From positions 1-53,568 of the forward strand of contig CAZYPH010000002.1 in the NCBI GenBank assembly GCA_964649095.1: a stretch of 53,568 nt of DNA, in the 5' to 3' direction. The notes under the pieces were generated by a model, which ran no database searches, was not told where the DNA came from, and worked only from the letters and a program-made list of their open reading frames with translations. The DNA comes from CAZYPH01 sp964649095. Lineage in GTDB: Bacteria > Bdellovibrionota > UBA1018 > UBA923. Both the position numbers and the translations under genes were made by a program. The stretch's first letter is position 1; each line of letters begins with the position of its first letter. Positions 1 through 7,765 of this stretch are shown here, in pieces.

Positions 1-282
1 CAACATTTCAAAAAAAGTGTGGTGGCGGGCCGTAAAACCAACATTTTCAAGATCGTTATGTTTGCCGCCAGCACGGATGCATTTTTGTGAACTAGCAGCC
101 CGTGTGTAAGCACGTTTTTCAGCGCCTAAGAAAGTATCTTTAAAGGGCACCATTCCGGCATTCGTAAACAGTAGTGTTGGATCATTTGCTGGAATTAAAT
201 TGGAGCTAGCGACGACCGTGTGGCCTTGGTTTTTAAAATACTCTAGAAAAGCACTGCGAATCTCAGATGCGGTTTTACTCAT
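1..282 (-). CDS. alaS: Alanyl-tRNA synthetase, N-terminal fragment
   Basis: Charges tRNA-Ala with alanine in the cytoplasm. Only the first 94 codons lie in the window; the gene runs off the left edge. I read the start as the ATG complementary to 280-282, giving MSKTASEIRSAFLEYF, then the class II catalytic-core segments LLFTNAGMVPFKD and FTARHHTFFEML, which are highly characteristic of AlaS. It lies downstream of recA on the same strand, separated by a hairpin terminator, so it is probably transcribed from its own promoter in the AT-rich gap at 283-320. Missing the rest of the aminoacylation, editing and C-terminal domains only because of the window edge. Confidence 0.93.
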   Translation of the reverse strand, partial: MSKTASEIRSAFLEYFKNQGHTVVASSNLIPANDPTLLFTNAGMVPFKDTFLGAEKRAYTRAASSQKCIRAGGKHNDLENVGFTARHHTFFEML

Positions 283-320
283 ATATAAATTTATTTATAT
301 TTAATTTTTTAAATAAAGAT

Positions 321-354
321 AAACATAGATACTCTCGAAAGAGTATCTATGTTT
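321..354 (-). terminator. Intrinsic terminator after recA
   Basis: Perfect 15-bp inverted repeat (321-335 with 340-354) closing a 4-nt loop that reads TTCG on the minus strand. It lies 13 nt beyond the recA stop and is followed on that strand by a T-rich stretch (TTTATTT). The stem is AT-rich but long. Confidence 0.75.
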
Positions 355-367
355 AGAATTGTTTGAC

Positions 368-1537
368 TTAGTTTTTAGCAGCAGGGCTAGGTGGTTTTGC
401 TTTTGGTGCGTTGGCCATCATGGCTGGGGCAGTCGGGGCTTTCGATTCAGCCACTTTACTAGTGGTAGAAGCTGCTGGTTGCTCTGCTGTTGCGGGATGT
501 GCCGCTTTAATGCCCGACTTTGAGAGCACTTCTTTGCGTACTTTTTCTAATGCTGCAGGATGTTCTTTTAACCACTGCTTGGCATTTTCACGCCCTTGAC
601 CAATGCGATCGGCACCGTACGTATACCAAGTACCGCTTTTTTCAATGATGCCATTGTCAGCGCCTAAGTCTAATACGTCACCTTCTTTAGAAATGCCTTG
701 GCCATACATGATGTCGAATTCTACTTCTTTAAACGGCGGTGCGACTTTATTTTTTACTACTTTTACACGTGTGCGGTTGCCGACTACGTCTTCACCGTCT
801 TTAATGGCAGAGATTCGGCGGATATCTAAACGTACCGATGAATAGAATTTTAATGCATTACCGCCAGTTGTAGTTTCAGGATTGCCAAACATCACACCAA
901 TTTTCATACGAATTTGATTGATAAAAATAAGTGTGGTTTTTGATTTTGAAATAGTGCCTGTGAGTTTGCGCAGGGCTTGGCTCATCAAACGCGCTTGTAA
1001 GCCCATGTGCGAATCACCCATTTCACCTTCAATCTCGGCGCGTGGCACTAAGGCGGCTACAGAGTCGACTACTAAAAGATCTACGGCGCCCGAGCGCACA
1101 AGCATGTCGGTGATCTCTAAAGCCTGCTCACCGGTGTCCGGTTGTGAAATTAATAAGTCTTCTGTTTTAACACCCAGCTTACGTGCGTAATCGACATCGA
1201 GTGCATGCTCGGCATCGACAAATGCCGCTACGCCGCCAGCACGTTGGGCCTCGGCAATGGCATGCAATGTAAGTGTTGTTTTACCGGAAGATTCTGGTCC
1301 GAAGATTTCGATGATGCGACCGCGTGGCAATCCGCCAACACCTAACGCTAGATCGAGGCCAAGAGAGCCGGTTGAAATGACAGGCACATCGTGGATAAGA
1401 TTTTGGCCTTCACCCAGGCGCATGATCGAGCCTTTTCCAAATTGTTTTTCAATAGAACCTAAAGCGAGTTCTAGGGCTTTGGCACGTTGGCTTGCATCTA
1501 ACGAGAGAGCGTTTGGGTTGTTGCTTGTTGTTGACAT
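368..1537 (-). CDS. recA: RecA recombinase
   Basis: Forms ATP-dependent filaments on single-stranded DNA, catalyses strand exchange and stimulates LexA self-cleavage. 389 aa, longer than the usual ~350. The Walker A motif GPESSGKT is at residues 80-87; the LLVVDSVAALVPRAE segment, loop L1 (GEMGDSHMGLQARLMSQALRK region) and loop L2 (FGNPETTTGGNALKFY) are intact. The start ATG is preceded by GGAGG, itself part of a short palindrome (GGAGGTCTCC). The C-terminus (from about residue 345) is an Ala/Pro/Lys-rich tail rather than the short acidic tail of the E. coli protein. I found no obvious LexA box upstream. Single gene unit closed by the hairpin downstream. Confidence 0.98.
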   Translation of the reverse strand: MSTTSNNPNALSLDASQRAKALELALGSIEKQFGKGSIMRLGEGQNLIHDVPVISTGSLGLDLALGVGGLPRGRIIEIFGPESSGKTTLTLHAIAEAQRAGGVAAFVDAEHALDVDYARKLGVKTEDLLISQPDTGEQALEITDMLVRSGAVDLLVVDSVAALVPRAEIEGEMGDSHMGLQARLMSQALRKLTGTISKSKTTLIFINQIRMKIGVMFGNPETTTGGNALKFYSSVRLDIRRISAIKDGEDVVGNRTRVKVVKNKVAPPFKEVEFDIMYGQGISKEGDVLDLGADNGIIEKSGTWYTYGADRIGQGRENAKQWLKEHPAALEKVRKEVLSKSGIKAAHPATAEQPAASTTSKVAESKAPTAPAMMANAPKAKPPSPAAKN

Positions 1538-1590
1538 GTCTGGAGACCTCCAAATTTTGATCGATGATAATAAGTGGTTGTAGAGCTAAG

Positions 1591-1633
1591 ATGCGGGTGT
1601 GTTTCGATCACTCGTAAAGAAAGTAACCCGCAT
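1591..1633. repeat. Inverted repeat in recA upstream region
   Basis: ATGCGGGT (1591-1598) and ACCCGCAT (1626-1633) are perfect 8-bp arms separated by 27 nt, in the 164-bp gap between recA and the upstream membrane gene. No T-run follows on either strand, so it is not an intrinsic terminator. It could be a leader structure or an operator for recA; function unknown. Confidence 0.3.
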
Positions 1634-1701
1634 TGAAAGCTCTAGGCAAGTCTCAGCAAAACGTGGGCCAAGAAAAATGGAGGTGAACTTTACCAGTCGA
1701 G

Positions 1702-3465
1702 TCAATCCTTGCAGGTCGCTTCAGGTAGCGGCTTCCACCACCACTCATAACGCGGAATATGAGCGATTTGCCCAAACGAGCGCTTAGGAACCTGAATAAT
1801 CTGATGGCACGGAAATGTTTTCTCAATTTCTGCTCGAGCTGTTGGATTGCTTGCAATGGAATAGTCCCCATAGGTACGTGAAAGAATTATTTTTGCAGGC
1901 CAAGTTGTTTTACCGGGTTGATACGATTCCATGTCAAAAAATACGGCCTGGTCCGGTCGCAGAGCAAACTCTAAATCTAACGACAAAACGGTGATGGGTT
2001 CTTGCGGTGATACTTTTGATTTTAATAACGCAACGGCACGCAGCGATTCTTGAAAGCCCCACTCGCCATATAAATCACGCTTTTGATACGTGCGTTGGGT
2101 ATGGCCAACGATGATGCCCAAGAGATACAAAATCAGTCCTAGTAAACCAAAAAAAACTTTAGATTTTCCACTCCATTTTAAAATCAGCGTTAGTAGGGCA
2201 ATGGGTATCAGTAGTGACAAGACATGCATGACCATCGGCCACCCCAAGAAATGCTTGCGGTACTCAATAATCAGTAGCGGGTCAAACTCCGGCGAGTAAC
2301 CAACGAAAATAAGCGCCAAGCATAAAAGTGCAATGCCGAGTCGTCGACTGGGTTGCAAAGCGCGCGACGTCGGCGCCATGAGATACGAAGAGATTCCATA
2401 AATAAAAATAGGCCAAGCCGGCGCATTGTATTTTGCAAAATAATACGCGACTTGAACAATCCAGGTATAGGCCGCAAAAATAGCGAGAGTCATCCAGATC
2501 GAAAATGGAATGCGTGTGATCTGAAAGCGACCGGGCGCTCTAATTTTGAAAAATAAAAATAGCGTTGGAATGCCAAACCAAATCCACGGCGTATAGCCCA
2601 GAAATAAAAATCGGGGCCAACCCCATTTTGTCCAAGGCTTGGCACCGCTGACATGGCCTCCAGAGAAAACTTTATCTTTTGTGATGAGTAGCGGCTCATA
2701 CCAATTAAAACCACGTATGTGGCCCCATGCTTGGAGCAACGCATAGAGTGTAAATAAGGCCAGCAAGCCTCCGAGCGTTGCCTGTATTGTAGGACGCAGC
2801 CATGACCGCCCCGCCACTCGCCATCGTCTAGTGAGCGCCCAAAATGGCCAAGCCGCAATGATGATAAGAGGTGTTAGTTCTTTTGCAAACAGCGCGAGCC
2901 CCAACACGAAGCCAATCAGGAGCGTTATGTGCCAGCTTGGTTTTTGCTGTTGGTCCCATCGTTCTATTAGAATCACGCTCAGTAGTAGCAGAGGCACCAA
3001 AAGCGTCGAGTCATAGTCGAGGTGGATCGAGTACTGAACGCAGAATGGTTGCCAAAGTAGTAGCGCAACCACCAGTAGCGGCATGGATTGCAGTCGATCG
3101 GGTTTGTATTCTTTTTTCGACAATCCCCAAAGTAGAATCAGGGCCGTTAGAATTGAGGTAAAAACACCGAAGCTCCGTAAAATCCAAATGGACTCCGGTC
3201 TGTCGGGGTCGGCCTTACCTAAGAGTCTCTGCCAGAGTGAAGTGGCTTCATGGTATAGGGGAGTATGGCTAAATTCACCTGGATCAGCACCCTTTTCAAA
3301 CCACAAGGGTTTGTATTTAAACTGGAAAAACTCATCTTCGATAGTGGGCTCTTTCCACTGTAACGAACAGAAAAATACAAATACCCCAAAAATCGCAAAT
3401 AAGCCGCCCCACCATAGTAGGTTCCGGTGGCGTGGAGGCGTGGTTAGTGTGGTTTGGTTTGTCAT
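1702..3465 (-). CDS. Membrane glycosyltransferase, GT39/ArnT-like
   Basis: 587-aa polytopic inner-membrane protein, with about ten hydrophobic segments through the first ~440 residues and a soluble C-terminal part. After the first membrane helix comes an acidic loop (EPTIEDEFFQF), the position where GT-C fold enzymes (PMT/ArnT/RgtA type) carry their catalytic acidic residues. Such enzymes transfer sugars from polyprenyl-phosphate donors to lipid or protein acceptors in the periplasm. This is a family-level call: the substrate cannot be read from sequence. It is transcribed on its own on the minus strand upstream of recA, with 164 bp between them. No convincing Shine-Dalgarno sequence precedes the ATG at 3465. 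Confidence 0.7.
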   Translation of the reverse strand: MTNQTTLTTPPRHRNLLWWGGLFAIFGVFVFFCSLQWKEPTIEDEFFQFKYKPLWFEKGADPGEFSHTPLYHEATSLWQRLLGKADPDRPESIWILRSFGVFTSILTALILLWGLSKKEYKPDRLQSMPLLVVALLLWQPFCVQYSIHLDYDSTLLVPLLLLSVILIERWDQQQKPSWHITLLIGFVLGLALFAKELTPLIIIAAWPFWALTRRWRVAGRSWLRPTIQATLGGLLALFTLYALLQAWGHIRGFNWYEPLLITKDKVFSGGHVSGAKPWTKWGWPRFLFLGYTPWIWFGIPTLFLFFKIRAPGRFQITRIPFSIWMTLAIFAAYTWIVQVAYYFAKYNAPAWPIFIYGISSYLMAPTSRALQPSRRLGIALLCLALIFVGYSPEFDPLLIIEYRKHFLGWPMVMHVLSLLIPIALLTLILKWSGKSKVFFGLLGLILYLLGIIVGHTQRTYQKRDLYGEWGFQESLRAVALLKSKVSPQEPITVLSLDLEFALRPDQAVFFDMESYQPGKTTWPAKIILSRTYGDYSIASNPTARAEIEKTFPCHQIIQVPKRSFGQIAHIPRYEWWWKPLPEATCKD

Positions 3466-3592
3466 AAAGGGTGTTTTTTAAAGTACTTAGTGAGCCTAGG
3501 GTGCGCAAGTCGTACCGGGGTTGGACTACCATCCGGACATGAAAGTTGTATTTTATGGATGCCTAATTCGTTTTTTCATGTAAAATCGAGTT

Positions 3593-4780
3593 ATGTACCC
3601 ACGATTTTATAAGCCATCAAAACAAAAGAGTTTTTTTCTCTTTGGCCCCAGGGGAACAGGTAAAACTACCTGGCTAAAACAACGTTTTCCAGGGGCGGAG
3701 CGCTTAGATTTACTCAATCCCGAGACTGCTCGTTTGTTGTTGAGTTCGCCAGAGCGGTTGTCGGGTTTAGTGTCGAATAAAAATCCCACATGGATCATCT
3801 TAGATGAAGTGCAAAAGGTACCAGCCGTTTTAGATGAAGTACACCGACTCATTGAAGACAAAGGCTGGCGGTTTATTTTGACGGGTTCCAGCGCACGAAA
3901 ACTGCGCCGAGGTGGTGCTAATCTTCTAGCGGGACGGGCTCCGCAGAAATTTTTTTTCCCCCTCACTATTTGGGAGCTGGGTGAAGCGTTTGACATGACG
4001 CGTGCTCTTAAATACGGCTTGTTACCAAGTCTTTGGTTAAGAGATCCAGAGGGAGGTATGTCGAATCAAGACCCTCCAAAAGACTACCTAAATACGTATG
4101 TCTATACCTACCTGAAAGAGGAGGTTTTTGCAGAGGGGCTGGCGCGCAATCTAGAGACGTTTTCGCGTTTTCTTGAAATCATGAGTTTTTCACAGGCCCA
4201 ACCAATCAACATGAATGCTATTGCACGTGATGTCGGTGTGGATGCCAAAGTAGTGGCCTCGTATTTAGAAGTTTTAGAAGATCTACTTTTGGCTGTGCGC
4301 CTGCCAGTATTCTCAAAGAGTGCGAAGCGACGGATGGCCGCGCACCCTAAGTTTTTGTATTTTGACTCAGGTGTCTTTCGTTCTTTGCGCACTCAGGGAC
4401 CATTGGATTCCGATAGTGAAGCCGAGGGCGCTGCACTTGAGACCTTGTTTTTTCACCACCACCGCGCATTAGGGGCTTTTAGTGAATGGGAGCAGACTCT
4501 GTATTTCTGGCGTACTGCTGATAAGAAGGAAATTGACTTCATAAGTTATGGTCCGCTGGGGTTGTTTGCGTTTGAAATCAAACGTGGTTCTATTGTGCGT
4601 GATCAAGATTTGTCCGCGTTGCGAACATTCAAATCAGATTTTCCGATGGCTAAATGTTATTTATTGAACTTCAGCGACCACGAATCGTTTCGGGATGACG
4701 TGCAGATTATGAATTTTGAACACGCCTTAAAGATTTTGCCGGAAATATTCGGAGTGTCTGGTGCGGTTGCCGAGCTATAA
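3593..4780 (+). CDS. AAA_14/DUF4143-family ATPase
   Basis: 395 aa. The N-terminal ATPase domain has Walker A GPRGTGKT (residues 18-25), Walker B WIILDE (residues 67-72) and a sensor-like FILTGSSARKLR. The C-terminal half matches the DUF4143 pattern, including a restriction-endonuclease-like ending (FWRTADKKEIDFI ... FAFEIKRG). These ATPases are widespread and patchily distributed; some are linked to toxin-like or mobile functions, but their role is mostly unknown. It stands alone on the plus strand and its end overlaps the pgpA end by 6 bp. Start ATG at 3593 lacks a clear ribosome site. The family call is strong, the function is not known. Confidence 0.85.
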   Translation: MYPRFYKPSKQKSFFLFGPRGTGKTTWLKQRFPGAERLDLLNPETARLLLSSPERLSGLVSNKNPTWIILDEVQKVPAVLDEVHRLIEDKGWRFILTGSSARKLRRGGANLLAGRAPQKFFFPLTIWELGEAFDMTRALKYGLLPSLWLRDPEGGMSNQDPPKDYLNTYVYTYLKEEVFAEGLARNLETFSRFLEIMSFSQAQPINMNAIARDVGVDAKVVASYLEVLEDLLLAVRLPVFSKSAKRRMAAHPKFLYFDSGVFRSLRTQGPLDSDSEAEGAALETLFFHHHRALGAFSEWEQTLYFWRTADKKEIDFISYGPLGLFAFEIKRGSIVRDQDLSALRTFKSDFPMAKCYLLNFSDHESFRDDVQIMNFEHALKILPEIFGVSGAVAEL

Positions 4781-5248
4781 ACTTAAGAATACTAGCAAAA
4801 AATACAACCCCACACCCGCATAAAGCCCCGCGACAACGTCGTCCAAAACAATGAAAGTGCCACGATCTTTTGCAAGAGGAGCGCTCTTCGATGCGCGATC
4901 AAGAGTGTTGCCTGGAAATGGTTTTGTAATATCAAACAATCGAAACAACACAAAAGCAGCACATAGAGCCGTAAGGCTTTTCGGAAGCCAGAGGCACGCA
5001 AACAACATTCCGCTTACTTCATCAATCACGACGTACGACGGGTCTTTCGTTGTAGCGGTTTTTTGATCAACACCTGCCGTAATACAAGCAAAGATCATAA
5101 ATACAAATGCAAAGAGTAGTTTTTGCCAGAATGCATCAAAACCCATCATCCAATAACATAACGGCAAGGCGCCAATTGAGCCCATAGTGCCCGGAGCTAG
5201 TGGAACATAACCGCAGCCAAACCATGTAATGAATATTCTGTTTATCAT
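4775..5248 (-). CDS. pgpA: Phosphatidylglycerophosphatase A
   Basis: 157-aa membrane enzyme that dephosphorylates phosphatidylglycerophosphate to phosphatidylglycerol, in phospholipid synthesis at the inner membrane. All PgpA signatures are visible: the N-terminal GCGYVPLAPGTMGS, the central VVIDEVSGM, FRLFDITKPFP, and GTFIVLDDVVAGLYAG. Hydrophobic stretches fit three or four membrane helices. Length is normal for the family. It converges with the DUF4143 ATPase (6-bp tail overlap) and diverges from the gene at 5295 across a 46-bp AT-rich gap that must hold both promoters. Confidence 0.93.
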   Translation of the reverse strand: MINRIFITWFGCGYVPLAPGTMGSIGALPLCYWMMGFDAFWQKLLFAFVFMIFACITAGVDQKTATTKDPSYVVIDEVSGMLFACLWLPKSLTALCAAFVLFRLFDITKPFPGNTLDRASKSAPLAKDRGTFIVLDDVVAGLYAGVGLYFLLVFLSL

Positions 5249-5294
5249 ATATATATAAATAATAATTTAATTTACCAATAAAACGAATAACGCG

Positions 5295-6638
5295 TTGCGT
5301 TTGCGAAAGCGTAATGAATTAGTTAGCCTCAGTGCAAGGGGTTTCTTCACATTGGGCGAATCGAGTCATACTGCAAAAAAAAATTCTCAAACAAAAATAA
5401 ACCTACACTTTGATTGGAGTGTCTTAGAAATTATCATTGGTGGGGAGTCGGCTCTCGACGCGAATCCGTTGCTGCGCATTGACTCAACCGTAAAGATGGA
5501 TGCGTTTTTAGATTCCTACGGATACAGTATTTCTAACCCCATAGAACAAGCCGAGTTATTTGGACTGTATCAGGAGAGTATTCAATTTATTCGGCGTTAT
5601 TTTTTATACCCTCAAAATCCTGATGGATTGAAAGCCGAAATTCCACGTAAGCTGGTTGAGTTAACCGACGTAACGCAGCTGCTCATGATCGCTAGTCTTG
5701 AACACTTTGAATCACCATCGCAGCGTGTACATAGTCTTTGGGCCTGTGCGTTATTAAAGGTCATGCATACGATGGCCCACATGGATAAAGACCTTCGTGC
5801 GAGTTACTTTGCCGACATTCAGAAACAGATTTTAGATCGGTTTTATCGCGTGGTGCATCGCGATGAATCTGGTGGGTTGTTTTTAGCGGCTTCTAGCACG
5901 TCGACCGAACGACTACCGATTGTGGCCTTTGAAACAAAGCCGAAAAAAAGTCGCGACAGTGTAATTTTAAAACTACTGCATAAGTCAGAAAATGTAGCCG
6001 AGGATATTTTTGATCGAGTTGGTTTGCGCTTTATCACACGGACAAAGTTTGATGCGTTGCAGATTGTTCGTTTTTTAAAAGACCACTTCGTCATCATGCC
6101 GCCTAACATACAGCCTAGTCGCTCGCGGAATACCCTATTTGATTTAGGTACGGTAAAAAGAGAGTTGTTAACTCTAGAAGAGAAAAAGTCGTTTGTAACA
6201 GAGACGGATCTCGATCAAATCTTTTCAGAGGCACGTGTGCTCGATAAAACAAATCCCGACAATCGTTATACAAGCAAATACTACGGCAGTATCCAGTTTA
6301 CGCTTCGGCAGCTAATTAAGATTAATAACCCTCTGCACGACGAACTTAAAACTATTAAGTCGGTACTAAAGAAAGAGGCCTTAGAAGCTTTGTCATCTCA
6401 AGATCAGGATCGCTTAAGGCCAGTGTTAGAGCGGATGGATTTACGTAATATTCAAAAGGAAATCCGTTTTTTCTATCCCTACGAAGTACAAATTACCGAT
6501 CTTGTCAGTCATGAGCAGAACATGAGCGGTGCTAGTTCGCACGAAAACTACAAACGTAACCAAATCAATGCGGCCATGAGGCGTGTTTTGGGCCCTTTGA
6601 TGGTTCGAGACGATCTTGAAAAAACGCCCCGAGGATAG
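5295..6638 (+). CDS. Conserved protein with RelA/SpoT-like C-terminal half
   Basis: 447 aa, soluble, no signal peptide. Residues ~215-430 carry a pattern reminiscent of the (p)ppGpp synthetase fold: IFDRVGLRFITRTKFDA (compare the D-x-x-G-x-R-I strand), YTSKYYGSIQFTLR (compare YxSxH), and YEVQITDL followed by SSHENYK (compare EIQIRT and HWxYK). The N-terminal ~200 residues are helical and unassigned. It may belong to the uncharacterised TIGR04552-type family of predatory and myxobacterial genomes; that name is from memory and untested. The start is ambiguous: TTG at 5295 has no ribosome site, whereas TTG at 5352 has AAGGGG 10 nt upstream. Catalytic activity is not established. Confidence 0.8.
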   Translation: MRLRKRNELVSLSARGFFTLGESSHTAKKNSQTKINLHFDWSVLEIIIGGESALDANPLLRIDSTVKMDAFLDSYGYSISNPIEQAELFGLYQESIQFIRRYFLYPQNPDGLKAEIPRKLVELTDVTQLLMIASLEHFESPSQRVHSLWACALLKVMHTMAHMDKDLRASYFADIQKQILDRFYRVVHRDESGGLFLAASSTSTERLPIVAFETKPKKSRDSVILKLLHKSENVAEDIFDRVGLRFITRTKFDALQIVRFLKDHFVIMPPNIQPSRSRNTLFDLGTVKRELLTLEEKKSFVTETDLDQIFSEARVLDKTNPDNRYTSKYYGSIQFTLRQLIKINNPLHDELKTIKSVLKKEALEALSSQDQDRLRPVLERMDLRNIQKEIRFFYPYEVQITDLVSHEQNMSGASSHENYKRNQINAAMRRVLGPLMVRDDLEKTPRG

Positions 6639-6649
6639 TGGTGGTTTGA

Positions 6650-7765
6650 TTGTCAAAAAATTCAAAATCGAATCTCAAAGCAGAAGTCGTTTTAATTGGG
6701 GATAGTTCTTTAGCCATTTTAATTGCGGCTCACTTAATTGTTTCGGAAGTACCATTTATACTAATTAATCCTCACAGCCATTTTGATTCCTATGACTTAA
6801 GACCGCACGATGGCTTAGGGCTTTGGCAAGCAGCCTATCGAGCTGACAAAACAACCGCATCAAATAGTTTGTCGCATTATTATGATCTTTTGGTAGATCG
6901 CCTTCAGCAGTTTTATCCAGGAAGCGCACAAACCCTAGAATTGCAAAAACTAATGGTGTGGACAGCTCTGAGTGCAACGCCGATACATGCGTCGGCTACG
7001 CACGAGTTTGAAAAAGTTTTCTATCGTTTAGAGAAACGAGATTTTGCGCAAAGTTTTTTAAGACTACTCAGTCGTGAACACTCATTGACGTTATTAGAAC
7101 GTATGCGAATTAAGTTAGGAGCAATCGCCGACATCGAAGCGTCAATGCAGCAGGATTATGGCATTGTCTGGAATCACGTAGCTGCGCATACTCAATTGCT
7201 ACAGTTCTTAAATTATAAAGCGCAGGTGATTCCTGTGCTGAAGAATTTTTCGATTGATAAGTGTGTTGGAAAGAAAATTATCGGGCGCTACAAAGGTTGC
7301 ACCGTGCATGTTGAGGCGACGTCGAAAGTCATTGTGGCGCTGAACGGATCACTCCTGCCATCAATTCGGCCGTTATTGTTGCAGAATAAAGAGCCTTGGG
7401 TTCAGGGGCTACGCCGCCGTCGCGTAGAGTATCAAGTATTAGAGCTTGAGCGCGATTCTCCACACGAAAGCTCTGTGACACCGTTTTGGTTGCAGTTAGG
7501 TGAGATGCGCTTTTTATTTCAAAATAAATATCTCACTATGAATTGGTCGGTCAAAAACGGACCTGATTCAATAGAACACGGCATTGATGAGGTATTTCGT
7601 CTCGAGCGCAATCTGCGGCTGTTTAGAATGTCGCGCTATTTTTCACTGGCTTGGGACTGGAAGACACCACAATGGCGAAAAAGTAAGTTTGATTACTTTT
7701 GGGCCACTTCGTTTGAAGGAAGTTTATGGAATATGCTCGATCTAGTGGCAAAAACCCCGGTCTAG
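6650..7765 (+). CDS. Degenerate flavoprotein-like protein, partner of next gene
   Basis: 371 aa. The N-terminus (AEVVLIGDSSLAILIAAHL ... FILIN) looks like a Rossmann beta-alpha-beta unit that has lost the strict GxGxxG, as in the FAD-binding half of amine/opine-oxidase-type subunits. The remainder is not recognised. A TTG start at 6650 lies 11 nt after the preceding stop. Its last 40 nt overlap the next gene in the -1 frame, over an A5-C4 run, so the two may be tightly coupled, or may be one chain broken by an indel or frameshift. Most likely it contributes FAD binding to a complex with the downstream iron-sulfur protein; this is inference. Confidence 0.72.
   Translation: MSKNSKSNLKAEVVLIGDSSLAILIAAHLIVSEVPFILINPHSHFDSYDLRPHDGLGLWQAAYRADKTTASNSLSHYYDLLVDRLQQFYPGSAQTLELQKLMVWTALSATPIHASATHEFEKVFYRLEKRDFAQSFLRLLSREHSLTLLERMRIKLGAIADIEASMQQDYGIVWNHVAAHTQLLQFLNYKAQVIPVLKNFSIDKCVGKKIIGRYKGCTVHVEATSKVIVALNGSLLPSIRPLLLQNKEPWVQGLRRRRVEYQVLELERDSPHESSVTPFWLQLGEMRFLFQNKYLTMNWSVKNGPDSIEHGIDEVFRLERNLRLFRMSRYFSLAWDWKTPQWRKSKFDYFWATSFEGSLWNMLDLVAKTPV

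Noticed and set aside
1538..1701. LexA/SOS box upstream of recA (TTAC-N3-GTAA, which I recall for Bdellovibrio)
   Set aside because: TTAC half-sites occur only as direct repeats; no paired GTAA at the right distance.
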